From assembly GCA_001600095.1 (NCBI GenBank), contig BCIX01000003.1, positions 186,001 through 250,000 of the forward strand: 64,000 nt of DNA. Reading direction: 5' to 3'. Below the pieces are notes generated by a model. It did no database searches, was not told the DNA's origin, and saw only the letters and a program-made list of their open reading frames with translations. The position numbers and the translations under genes were made by a program. Below, piece after piece: positions 24,938 through 36,516 of this stretch. How positions within the stretch are numbered: position 1 is the first letter of the stretch; every line of letters begins with the position of its first letter. Origin of the DNA: Bullera alba (taxonomy: Eukaryota; Basidiomycota; Tremellomycetes; Tremellales; Bulleraceae).

Positions 24938-26443
24938 CTAGTTGCTCAAACGCCTTATCGATCGGTTCGGTATTGACAATTCACCAACAGTTGGCAACGC
25001 GTGCAGCACTTGACGCTGTTGTTGTTGGTGGTGGAGGGGGAGGTGGTTGGCATACTGAGACGCCATCTTGTTACCGAGGACGGAGGCGTCTTTGACCATT
25101 TGCGTGCTGGCGGCATTATAGACCGGCACGTTCTCCTTTGAGGCCGAGGTGGACAGGGAGAATGGGTCGACGACGTGGGCGTGGACCGGGGTGATTGGCG
25201 TCAGGGGCGATTGGTCGTCACCCGCATCGCTCGACGCGCACGAGATGGAACCGCTCGAGGGAGAGGCACCAATCCACGAACCCCGCTTGGACCAGGTACC
25301 GGAGCCCGAGGGAGCTAAACCGGGCGTGGGCAGGCCGCTGGCGGAGACCGGGGTCGTGGGCGCGTCGGTCGTGTAGACGAATCGTCGGCCGCTCAAGTAC
25401 CACTCTCGGCAGACCGTCGACGCTCGGGCATAGTACGTCGGCGCGTACTTTCGGATCACAATCTCGGACACGCTGTCGAGCTTGTCGGCAAAGTGCTTGT
25501 CGATGGCGAGGGCGATTCTGACGGCGACGTTTTCGCCCCGGCCGATCGGCTTCCTGGCCTTGTTGCAGATGAAACGGGCGAGCATCAACGCGCCGTGGGC
25601 GACCAGACTCGATTGCAGGCCGACAAACTCTCGGTGGAAGAGGGTGATCTCCATCAGGAATCGGGCAATCGACTGCACTTTGGCCTCTTCGTGATCCGGA
25701 CCAGAGGTGTATATCCTCAACCAAGCCTCGGCCGAGGGGTGACCGATACACCAGCCTATCGTCGACAGAACGTGACCCTCCATCTGGATAAAGGCAGACT
25801 CGTCGTAGGCCTTGCAGCACATGTCGGCGAGCTCCCTGACCAGGGGCACCTTGTCTTTGCCGTCCTCGAACTTTGCGGCGATCCACAGGGCGGCGCAGCC
25901 GACCAGCTGGTAGTGCTTCTTGTAGACGACTCGCTTCGATACGTATCGGTCGACAATGTTCATGGCGAGGTAGAGGACCTCTGGGCGTAGACGGAACTGC
26001 TGGTGGACTTCGACCAGGAAGTCGATCAGGTACGGTCGCATGAACCACTGTAGCTCGGGCTGCATGTCCATGAGCTCGGCAGAGGCTAGTGTTTGACTCT
26101 AATCAAGGTTCACGCGTCAGTATGCTGATAATCTTACGCGGGCAGGGAGACGACTCACATCCATGCTGTGCATGTACTGCTTGATCTCATCCGCATAGTC
26201 CTCCTCATAGTACAGGTTCTCCTCCTGGCGTCTGGGCGTCGTGGCCGGGGTGGGCATGGCTGCCGGCGCTGGCGCTTTGGCCTTGTGATGGGAGGGGGAG
26301 ACGGAACGCTTCTTGTGGATCGAGGTGGCGTTGGAAGAGCTGCTCGAGGAAGTGGCGTGGGCGTTTGTACTGTTCCAACCGTACATTGACGAGGTGTTGC
26401 GCGACGACGAAGATAGTTTGCTGCTAGATGGCGCACAGGGCAT
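24938..26443 (-). CDS. CLN1: G1 cyclin (Cln type)
   Basis: A cyclin that would activate the main CDK at Start. There are two exons, 26443-26159 and 26098-24938, giving 481 residues. The N-terminal exon is Ser/Ala-rich and ends EDYADEIKQYMHSMD. The second exon carries the cyclin box: PELQWFMRPYLIDFLVEVHQ, RLRPEVLYLAMNIVDRYVSK and QLVGCAALWIAAKFED. A second helical half contains FREFVGLQSSLVAHGALMLA-type helices. The tail is Ser/Pro/Thr-rich and PEST-like, with candidate CDK sites (TPGL, SPLTPITP) and a Gln run, ending RRLSN. The architecture fits fungal G1 cyclins better than B-type cyclins; no destruction box is seen. The upstream region is exceptionally long (almost 8 kb), with a TATA box near 26705 and no ATG on the sense strand between it and the start codon. 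Confidence 0.88.
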
Positions 26444-26700
26444 CGAGTGATGGTGGAGAAGAGGAGGGGGTAGAACGAGTGTGGAGTGGAATGTATAAGG
26501 TCAATGGGTTACTGCGGGAATCAAGTGCGTGGAGCTACTTGAAACCGCTTGACCGAAGACGAGAGGCAAACCAGGTCGGAATGGGAATCCACTGGTATGT
26601 GGAGCTCGGTCAACTCGTCGAGACCTGCTCGGCGAAGAGAGGGAGTTAAAGGCAAAAGGGGGACGGCGTTGGAGTTTGTGAGAAGGGGGTGAAGGCGGTG

Positions 26701-26709
26701 TTTTATATA
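26701..26709 (-). promoter_or_regulatory. TATA box of the G1 cyclin gene
   Basis: On the minus strand the sequence is TATATAAAA, about 260 bp upstream of the cyclin ATG. The leader downstream is pyrimidine-rich and has no upstream ATG, fitting a start site near 26670. Confidence 0.55.
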
Positions 26710-28405
26710 CACGACCAGGTTTGAATAGCGCGTTGGGTTCGCGTTTGTTGGGATGGCGAGGATGATGATGCGTTTGTCGATCCAATTCGATGGATTTTAT
26801 TCCAACAAGCCCGCAAGTCGAGATCGTTGGTGAAAGATGGCGAGGTCGACAAGGCAGGACGAGCCGGATCGTCGAGGTGGTATGAGGTGGGAAACGCGGG
26901 GGAGAGCCAAGCGGAAGCGGTCGCAAGGTCCAAGGAACGAGTGGGATCCGACAATCAAGATAGGGTCAATTCGATACAGGACCGTCCGGGTTTACCAAAA
27001 GTGGGCGGATTGGTCGGTATCAGAATTGATATATGTCGAGGTTGTAGGAGGGTGGTGAGCGAAGCGTTTTTTCGTTTAATTGGTTTCGTCGTCGTTATAG
27101 TCAAAGCCGAAAAACGATAAAGAGACAGAGATGACGGCGGTGGTGACAGTGCAATCAAGCAAGACAGAAGCGCAAGGGGAAGCGGTTTCGGGAGAGTGAG
27201 AGTGAGATCGAGAGCGAGGTCGTCAAGAAGGGGGGAGTGGTCGTTTCGTCGATGTTCGTTTTCCGTTACCGTCGCGAGTGTCGTATCGGATGCACGAGTG
27301 TCGAGATGAGAGAGAGAGCAAGAGTACACTGGTAAGCGTTCCGTTTCGTCGCTGCACGTCTCCAAGAGCCAGTCGGGAGAAGGGGCAGAAAAAATGGAAA
27401 GCGTAGCGAAACCGGGCAAGGGTTGAGATTTCGCTAGGAAATCCCGGGGGCAAGGTCGAACGCGATGTGAGACGGTATCCGAGACCTGGGATACGTTTCG
27501 ATGTGGGAGAGGTCGTCGAGATATCTAATCCGTGCTGGCGGGGAAGAGTCGTCAAGAGGCAGAGCTTGGGACGTGGGAAGATTGACGTTTGGACGTTTGG
27601 GTCGATTGAGACGCCTTTTGGGAGAGAGGAGAACAAGTACCGGCTTCGTTTCGTCAAAAAGGTCGACAAGAGACACACGCAAACGCAAAGTGGTGGGAAG
27701 GAGGATCAAAGAGGATCGCGAGGATGAGAGAGAGAGGATTGGTGTGGGAGAGGTCACTGGAGGCTACTGGAGGTTCGACGAATCACCGGTGCTCGTGCTT
27801 CGTACTTCCGTTGGCTTGTAGCTAGGTTTCCTATGCCACGGCAATCTCCACATGAACCACCTTGAGCATAAGCTAAGGTGAATTCTGGCCTCGCACACCA
27901 AGCACCTGCAGCCAGTGACCGCGGTTGCGTCAAAGGCATAAAAAAGTCGAGATGTGCCAACGCCAGAGCAAGTAAGGGGTGGCAGGGAGGAGGTCGTACA
28001 CCAGCGTGACGGTTCGGCAATGATGCATGACCAAAGCCGAGATCATCCCTGGTCCAGACTGGATCACCGAGGGCCGCGAGGGGGGGCGGGCCCGGAGGTG
28101 GCAGGGAGTTCCTGTGAGTAGAGCCGAGGCTGTACGTGGATTAAGGTATCCGCGTTGGAATTAAGCAGTAGCATGGGTTGTGTCATTAGGGTCCGGCACT
28201 CAAAAGCTCAATTCAGAGCTAGAGACCTTTGACGATAAGGAAACGGGGGATCAGGGGACGAGTTGAAGCCTCAAAGGTAAATGGTAATTGGGAAACGACA
28301 AGGAACGAATACGCCCATTCACGAAATCACGGCAAAGGGAAGAGAAGGGGATCTCGTCAAGATTGTGCCAGTGACAAGGTTTCTCGTCTAATTTGGCCCG
28401 TAACA

Positions 28406-31400
28406 GAGCCAACGCGAGCCAACGCCTCCACCTGAGCTTTCGTTTGGCAACTTTGGGGTCGGACGCGGTCCGGTCCTAGATGGAACGCGAAGCGCGAAGC
28501 ACTTTCGCGGTGCATTGTAGAACCGCCCGCCGGTGACGCCACCGAGTCGTCCCCCTGCCCTCGCCTGCCCTCGCGCCGTCGCGACTTTCTAATCGTCCCG
28601 TCCCACATCTTATATCATCTCCGTTCTGGAGCCCACAGTCCTTGGTGATGAGAACAAAAGGAATGAAAGGGGATGACAATGCGATCGCAATCGTAATCGA
28701 AAGTGGGGACTGCTGACAGCGAAGAGGCACTCACACTAGTGTCTCGTAGCTAATGGCCTAATCTGGCCTAATGCTTCGGTTTTCCTAAAAACCCGCAAAG
28801 TCGCGAGACGCGACGTTCCGCCGTGTGCGTGAGGTCGACCGAGACGTGCTCGTGGTCGCTTGTTTCAGGGCTATCTAGACGGGAAGTCAGCCCGGGTCCG
28901 GACCAGTACGCCCTTGCGTCAGAGGCTACTAAAATGAGAACGATCCTGCCATAATCTGCCACGCGCGATGCGGTCAAATGGACTCGGATCGGATGCTGCC
29001 GGATGCTTTGGAGCGCGGGAGTACGTAGGAGTACGTGCGCTCGTCGGGATCAGGAACGGGAGGCGTGGAAGGGATCTGCAGATCAAAGGCGTTTGTGATC
29101 GGGTACAGTGCCGAACGACAGCACAGGCGCCGCCGACACGCCATGAGGTGTCCATGGGACTCCATCTGGTGATGAGAGGAGAGGAGGTGATGCTCTTCGA
29201 TGTGAACGACACGTCATTCCATCGCGCCCAGCAAAAGCCGACGATACGTCCACTGCAGATCCCGGTCGGATCGACCATGCACGCCCGTCGACTCCATGCA
29301 CCGCACCTCGCGTCACGGCGCGAAACGAGGGTTGGCGGAGGTGGCTGAATAACGAGGTACCGGAGACTCCGGAGACTGACTGCGGTGGAGAGGGGACGAA
29401 GGTTCAGAGTTTTCAACCTGGAAAATGGATGCAACCTAAGGTAACCTAAACCTTGCTCCCACCGGCGTGACCGTAACGATCGCCCGTCGATCTTCCCAAT
29501 CACGGCAAGCTGACAGCTCTCCAAGACTCCAAGAGCCTCATGTCGATCTCCCAACCCAAAAGCAAAGGAGGACAATGGGAATCGAGGACGGAGATAAGGG
29601 GTATCGGACAGGGACCGGAATGGTGGTGGAATGGTGGAACCGTGATAGTGGAACCGGGGGTTTTGGGTTCCGCTTGGAGGGTAGGTACTGATAGGGTTTG
29701 CTGGAAGCAGGGGCAGTGGATGGAGTAGCACAGAGTAGCACGCGACGGGCGATGGAGATGGCAGGGATTGAAGGGCCGGAGCAGACGAACACGGGCTGAC
29801 AGGAGGCAATCGAGTCTACTCACACTATCTTCCCAGTAACCGGTGGAGCTGGATCCGAGCTTGAGTGGGTGGAGGCGAGTGAGCTTGAGCTTGGGCGAGG
29901 GGGTTGGTGAGCTTGGTATAAGTCGGTTGTGGCCTGCTGAGCTGTCAGTCACACCTGCATCACGGAGAAGAGGTCGACTCACGCGCGTGGACTCAACTGG
30001 TCGTAGTGCTGATGGAAATGGTGCTGATGGCTGCAGTCGGGTCGAGGACTGAACTGAGTTGGTGTCGGGCTGGGATCCTGGACTGGCGACGATTGTAACG
30101 TCGAGCGGGCTATGGTCGGGGGTTAACGACAAGAAGCAAGACGACGAGAGATGGAAGATGATCTGAGGTTCCCACTCACGATGGCTTCTGGAGTGGTCTT
30201 CGGCCTACTCCTACTACTTGTTGACCCCTTTGACTGTACTGCCCCGGGGATGACTCCACCTGACCTCGCTGTGTAGGACAGTCTACTGTTTGTCCGACTG
30301 CAATGATCGACACAGCTGCCCCTGGTCCCCTGGGACGTTTCCGAGCTTGTCGATCTCCCGTGCCGACTCGGCTGGAGTGCTGGAGTCTTGGAGGAGCGGA
30401 AAGTGGTGGAGGAAGAGCTAGCTCGGGTCGTCGGGAATGGGGACGGTGTGTCCGGCAGGGGTAATGAGCCGTGAGCTAGGGCTGAGGGCCTTGTATCTCG
30501 GTGTAGGGAGTGTAGAAGGCGGTGTGTCACCGTGTGCCGGATCGACTGGGTGGTATGAGCCAAGAGGGTGCTGGGTGGGTCGGTAAAGTTGTACTGTAGT
30601 CTGTATGCTTTTGTGTGGTCTGTGTGGGTGTGGACTGTATGCCCTTTTGATTCGTCTGCGGCAGATTCAGCTTTGCTCCCTGTATACTGTATGTGTGGTC
30701 GAGTAGTGGACGGGGTGGTCCATGAGGAGGAGGGACATGGGGACGTCTGAGTTTGAAGCAGCACTCACTTCGTGATCGTCTACAGTCGTTGTCGTCGGGG
30801 ATCGTTTGTCCTACTCTTCGTTACTGATGCTATGGGATTGAGCTGAGGCTCTTTTGGTCGTTCGTATGGTCGTAATGCTACCAGTACCTTGTCGTGGTCG
30901 TGATCGTGAAGTCGTCGCGTTCGTCAAAGTCGTTACCAATACCCACCAAGTCGATGCTGAAGAGGGAAGGTAAGGGAACGCTCAACATCTTTGTGCTCCA
31001 CCCCGAATCGCTCACTCCCTAATCACTCACTCACGCTGGCACACTGGCCCTAGGCTGCACGGGGCAGTCCCTGCGTTTGGCACTTGGAATCACGGCCATA
31101 AGGCCATTGGGCCTCGTGGCGATTTCTTCGGATCATTCTTTTGTGACCCACCAGGGCTGTAGCTCGACGGGGGGTTCGTCGTCGAGCACACTGGCACACC
31201 GGCACACTGGCAGGACGATCGAGTGCCCAGGGACAGCTCGTGTTCTCGGAGAAGGCGTAGCTCGGTCGGTCTCTGATCCGCTTGACCTTCCAGCCCAGTG
31301 TAAGCTAGTGTAAGTCACTCGTCAGACTGAGGATGAGGGACAAGGAGATGCATACACTCAGCACGTCTACACTCCCACTCACTCCCTCTGCCATAGCCAC

Positions 31401-33237
31401 TCGTCGAGGACGAGGTGGTGAAGGATAATACGAGGCAGAGTGGCAAACCCTCCTCCCTTCACACCCTCCTCGACACTACATATTACCCTCCGCGGATCTG
31501 CCCTGACGCGGCGAACTACCCACCGCCTCCACCCTCTAGCGCCCGTCGCCTGGTGCACCTCGTGTTCTATCAGGAACGTCGGAACACCGACGTCCTCCAA
31601 CCCGCTGCTCGATGAGCGAATAGAGGCCGGGGCTAATGACCTTGATGATCCGAGAGGCACCAGAGGGTACCAGTCCCGCAATTTAGCAATTAGGCCCACG
31701 AGGCATGAGGCACCGCTGTGTGTTTCAGGGGTAAGCAGAGCAACGACGGCGAGGCGAGGGAGGGAGGGTGAGCTCGAGTGAATTGTGAAACGAGTGATCG
31801 ACGGGCAGTGCTCAGGAATCAGGACAGTGACTCGGTTTCCGAGGGAGTCACTCCCGCACTCCCCCGTTTCATCGAGAAGGTCAGTGCGGCGTGAGTATAC
31901 GGACTCGGGTGTTCGGTGTTCCTTACAGCAGTCCAACCGCGTCGGCTCCTGTCGGCTCTCGACTCCTCGAGTGACATCTGGAACGGAGCTTGGAAGGGTC
32001 GCTATGTCGATCGTGTTCAGGAAGCTGCAGGCAGAATCCAGCACTGTCAGTTTTGTTCAGTAGCTGCCTTCAGCCCATATCAGTCTAGAACCCACTCCCG
32101 CCATCAGGACAGGGCTCATCCGCAGTGTCGGTCAAACTCAACGAGTTACTAGAGATACCGAGGGCCAGCTCTACTCTGTTGTCGTGAACCTGAAACTCAT
32201 TACGCTGGCCGGTCTTGACTCGGTGCACAAGGTGGTCGACTCGGCTCTCGTCTTGAGTACGAGGAGGTCAATGTACACCTGTCCCGTCGTGTCAGTATTA
32301 GTCTGTTGGTGTAAGGTAGTCTCCATGTGAGCCGTTACGTACCAGTGTTCCAGTCTTCCGATCCGTTTTCCCGGCTCCGATTCCGTGAGCGCGTGAGCGT
32401 TGCCATCCGGTCCCTGCTGGTTCCTGTCGTGACTTGTGCTCTCTTGTGCTGCACTGCACGGCCGCTACTAGCACCGCTGCACCGGCTCGGCCTGGAGCCT
32501 TGCATGACAGCAATGAGTATGACTCATCTCATGGCCACCTATGTAGCTCTGGAATCCGGGGTGCCCGGGTAGGCTCGGGTCGTCGTCGTACTACATCCGG
32601 CGACTGGATCGGTGGGAAAGTAAGTACGGTACGGGCTGGTACGGGTAACGAATCGGGGGTAGCTCTAGGTAGCTAGCGCTGCGCTGGTTGACAGCATTGT
32701 ACGTGATGCAGAAATTCACAAAACTCATCTATGCTTGATCGGCTGGGCCTGTACTAGAGGAGCCTAGAGGTTACAGGAGGTTACAGGAGCTGCAGCGACA
32801 GCTCGAGAGCTCGAGAGCTCGACCTAGCTCGACCCTGTCGTGCCGGCTCGTTCACGCTCCCCGCCAATCTATCGAGTGGGTACACACAGGTACTATCGTT
32901 CATTGACTTAGAGCATTACCACACTTTACCACATCAGTAATCAGCAGTAATCAGGCTTCATTAGCTCTCGGAAGCTCTCGGATGCATGCTTGTTCACTCA
33001 GGTCCACTCGATCACTCTCGACCGAAGCACCTTGTCCCATGTCTTAGCCAAGTGATCGCTGGCACCGGCGACGACTGGGTGTACGAGAGTGTCAAGGGAG
33101 TGCTAGAGCTGACTCGTTACAGTAACGGATGACATGGTGCTTGTCAGGACTTGGGGAATCGAGGGAGATTGCCAGACTTGAGAGCCGAGCTGAGCCGAGT
33201 CACCACGAACACGCTGAGCTCGATCCTGCTCGATCGG
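28406..33237. repeat. Dispersed 10-bp tandem duplications
   Basis: Adjacent decamer pairs, perfect or with only the last one to three bases differing, occur at 28406 (gagccaacgc twice), 28555 (ctgccctcgc twice), 28754, 28990, 29018, 29433, 29723, 31297, 31941, 32433, 32769 (ggttacagga twice), 32916, 32935 (cagtaatcag twice), 32963 (agctctcgga twice), 33182 and 33218. The decamers differ from site to site, so this is not one dispersed element. Fewer duplications with units of 7, 8, 9 or 13 bp are also present. Confidence 0.85.
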
Positions 33238-33715
33238 CGATTCCGATCTCTCATCAACATCGCTTCTTCGGCTCGGTATCGCTTCCAGACTCATCGTTCT
33301 CACGTTCAACGAGGTCCGCTCCGGATTTGACACACCATCGCACCATCGCACCATCGGGGACTATTGCTCCTAGGCTAGTGATCGAGACGGCGACGGCGAG
33401 CGATAACGACAGCGTGGATGTTCGGGTATCACCGTATCATCCGCGAGCAGTAGCACGAGCATGCCTGACCGGCGGCCGGCCGCGCTCAATGGTCATACTG
33501 GGACTGAGGCCGTGGCACTCTGTATGCAAGGCCCAGTGCGAACGATAGCTGCGAACGATAGCTGCGACCCAGGGAGTACGGATCGTCTGTCGAGTTGGCC
33601 CGTCGGCCGATGTAGCCTGACGCGTGCAGCATGCTAGCACCCTCGTACCAGTCTCGTACCTCCAGGTCCGGTACCTGCTCGTCGGCGTAGTCTGGTCAAG
33701 ACGCACCCCCGCCCT

Positions 33716-33814
33716 GGTCTCACCAGCATGCTTGTGAGACCAATGTCCGTGAGACGGACACCAATGTCCGTGAGACGGACACCAATGTCCGTGAGACGGA
33801 CACCAATGTCCGTG
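33716..33814. repeat. Hairpin cluster with 21-bp tandem array
   Basis: GGTCTCAC (33716-33723) pairs perfectly with GTGAGACC (33734-33741) around a 10-nt loop. Immediately after, a 21-bp unit beginning caatgtccgtgagacggac is repeated three times (33741-33803), plus an 11-bp partial copy to 33814. Each unit contains GTCCGT-GAG-ACGGAC, a perfect 6-bp stem with a 3-nt loop. Confidence 0.92.
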
Positions 33815-34367
33815 TATGCTGTATGGTTTGCACTTGGGTATGCTTGATTGCTTGAGTTTGCATCGTTTTGTCCAAAGTGCCAATGAACGCCTTGTCTCGG
33901 AGTATCTCCCCCCGTTCGTAAGAACCCCCGCCCTGGCGGCGTCGACGCCTTCGCTGGCGTCGAGCAGCGTTGTCGCAGGAGGTCGCAGGTTGTCGCGCTA
34001 TGTATCTCGCGCTAGCTCGCGTCGTCGCGTGATGGCAGCCGGAGGGCTAGACGTGTTGTGAATAGCTAGGTGTCGCCGTATCTGCTACTGGGAAGCTTCC
34101 ACTACAGCCGTGTCGAGAAGTCGAGAAGGGTGGGAAGATGTGAAGAGTGACCAGTGAGCAGGAATGGCGAATGGACGTCTACGCTCTACGCTCCATGCCC
34201 AAGCCTCTCTGGAGTCACGACACACACTCTATGCATTAGGTAGCTGACGACAAGACTCGAAGAAGTAGATCTGAAAGAATCAATGCAAAACTGTACTGTA
34301 GACAAAGTGAATGTCTCCCCGGACGCTCGCTCGCTCGAGCTGGCGCTCGAGCTGACGCTCGCTCTCG

Positions 34368-36516
34368 CTACGTCGCCCCCACGACCTTGACCCCGCACCT
34401 GGCCTCACACGCCACTCCCAACGCTCTGACCCACTCTTGTGCCTCGACGACCTCCTTGCCCAAACCGGTCTTCTCCCCCGTCGACCCGATCCCAGCTGCC
34501 ACCAACCCGCCCAGGCTCAAGAGCGTTCTCTCCACATCCGCCTTGATGCCCATTGCCACGCGTTTGCCCCATTCCTCTGCCTGGCCAAAACCGCCTTGGA
34601 GCGCCTGACGCTCGTACTCTACCACGGACCACGACCAGATTTCCGCCGGGGACCTCAACTTGAGCGGGCCCCCCGCCGTCGGGTACGGCGACTTTTCCGA
34701 CATGATCTCGGGTATAGCCCCGAGAGCGACATTGGCCTGTCGGAGCAGAATGGTGAACAGGGTGATCGAGGGCATATCCTCCATAGCATCATCCAAGGCT
34801 TCTTCATCGTCGTCATCCACGTCGTCCCTGATCCGCCTGGAGCTGGCCAGGATCCGAGTCGAGGAATTCCTGCCGTGCATGGCGGTGGAGACGAGGCGGA
34901 AAGAGACCAACGCTTCGAATGCCTCGAATAGGGCTTCACGAGCAATGTGCTCCGGCTCTAGTGGGACCGAAGGGTCTTGATGCGTTGGCGCGAGGCATGG
35001 TTCCACCAGTCCAGTGATCAGCCGCTTCACCAGCCCCTCGAGCGACATGAGCGCATGAGTCATCGGGTCCCAGCGGGTAGAGTGGCGCGAGGGCGAAGGT
35101 GGCCTAGAGGCCGCTCGGGAGGGCAGGATCGTGGTGAATTTGGCGGTAACACCACCGAGAGACGCAGTTGGCGTAGGGGCACCACCCTCCTTCTCGAGCT
35201 TCAACCCGTTGAGAGCCTTTGACACGCTGCTTGGGCTCGGAGGTCGGTTCGAGGTCGCACCGGTGTCACGCTCAGACACCACACACATTCCTTTCCAGAT
35301 AACAGCGACGACCACGCCGGTGATCCATCCCTCGCCGTCGTCGGCACATGGCCCGGCAACAATCTCCAAAACCTTTCTCGCAGCGTCGACCCGTGAGGCA
35401 AAGTGCTGCAGCATGATCGGCACGGGAAGACTCGCTTGTCTGGTAGCGCCAGAGCCAGAAGGTGGTTTGGTCAATCGAGCTATACCGGCATTACTGCCTT
35501 CCTTGGTCACTGGGACGTTGGGTGTCGCCGGGGTGTGGGCGAGTGCGATTGGCTTGGAGCCATTGGGCGATAATCCCTCGGTTCGGGAGAGCGAGGCGAC
35601 GAGATCTCGCTTCAATCCGAGGAGAAGCGGTTGTACGACTTTGCCAACGACGAGGTCGAGCTTGTCCATCACCGGTCGCAGGGTCTCGTTGACGAATCGT
35701 GGCCACTTTCCAGTCTCGAGTGTCTGCTCCAACACCTCGCAAGTCTCCCACGCGGCGTGGGCGACGGACAGGGCGTAGTACTGGGTCGGGTTGAGCGGAT
35801 GGCTGTGCAGAGTCGGGAGGGACAGGTTCAGCGGAGCGTTGAATGCCACATCCGTCAGGGCGGGCAGGAGAAGGGACTCTAGCCTGGTGATGTAGATTGA
35901 AAGCGATCTGACCGCGGTGCGAAGCACAGCTCGAATGAGATAGGCGTCGTTGGGTGGGTATGGGAGTTCTCTACAGCGTGATTTGTCAGCACTGGGAAGC
36001 ACGTTTGCCGCCATTTGCTCACTTTACGACGCTCTCGCCGACATTCCACCCGGAACCCTTCTTGAAAGGCTTTTTCGCCTTGTAATCTACCCCAGCAGAG
36101 GCCTTGTTGACCGCTTCGTTCAGTCTCAACCCCAGGACATCCATGTATCCGGTCTGAGGAGCCCCGTTCTCGCCTGGAATCGGCGTCTGGGCGGTACGAG
36201 GGGTGGCGGGTCGACTGTTTGGCGGAGACGCCTTCTTGACCCCGGTGACCGGTTGGGACGGGAGTGCGTGTCCGTTGGGTACCACTTGCGCAGAGGCGGG
36301 TACTGCCGGCGGGTGCATGGATGACACACGGTCGACGACCTGTCGGGACAGCGATCGAGACCGGGGTTTGCCCGGCTCGGAAGCGGTGTGCGTGATGGCA
36401 GTGCCGGCGACCGAGGGGGCTAGAGCGGTCGCATTGGTGGTTTGGGTCGATGGTGGTGCTGGAGAGGATGGTCGGGAAGGGCGATTGAGGATGGGCAGAG
36501 TGCGAAGAGCCTGCAT
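34368..36516 (-). CDS. Conserved-looking hypothetical protein
   Basis: Function not recognised. Two exons, 36516-36023 and 35970-34368, give 698 residues. The first 110 residues are Pro/Ser/Thr-rich and probably disordered. The segment GYMDVLGLRLNEAVNKASAG to FKKGSGWNVGESVVK is joined across the intron to ELPYPPNDAYLIRAVLRTAV and SLSIYITRLESLLLPAL. These are predicted helices with heptad-like Leu spacing. A Ser/Pro-rich linker around the middle separates this from a second helical region (MTHALMSLEGLVKRLITGLV, then WSVVEYERQALQGGFGQAEE). An acidic run of Asp/Glu (DDVDDDDEEALDDAMED) is notable. No signal peptide or membrane segment is seen. The intron keeps the frame and has standard signals, supporting a real gene. 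It shares an upstream region with the mitochondrial aminotransferase. Confidence 0.8.

Larger units (their letters stand above)
26444..34367. other. Gene-poor 7.9-kb region upstream of the G1 cyclin
   Basis: No frame here shows a recognisable domain or the usual spliced structure. Several open stretches of 200-300 codons exist on the minus strand but have shadow-like composition (Ser/Pro/Leu/His or Arg rich) and no homology I can recognise. Positions 26444-27800 are strongly strand-skewed (purines on +). From 28.4 to 33.3 kb the DNA is dotted with 10-bp tandem duplications, and 33.7-33.8 kb carries hairpins. Both neighbours are transcribed leftward, so the region lies upstream of the cyclin and downstream of the hypothetical gene at 34368. 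It may be an extended control region, a noncoding transcript or an unrecognised gene. Confidence 0.6.

Noticed and set aside
28919..29809. 296-codon open frame on the minus strand
   Set aside because: Composition is Ser/Pro/Leu/Arg/Cys-rich with no domain and no regular splice structure; long stop-free stretches are expected in GC-rich DNA. Kept only as part of the gene-poor region.
29500..30764. Two further minus-strand open frames of about 210 codons each
   Set aside because: They overlap donor-like GTGAGT sites and read as low-complexity Ser/Thr/Pro/His; more likely noncoding or intronic.
31379..32044. 221-codon open frame on the minus strand
   Set aside because: Somewhat protein-like, but with no recognisable family, no supporting introns and no conserved motif; not strong enough to list as a gene.
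26444..34367. Centromere or retrotransposon graveyard
   Set aside because: No reverse transcriptase, integrase, LTR or long repeats are visible, and the base composition is not extreme.
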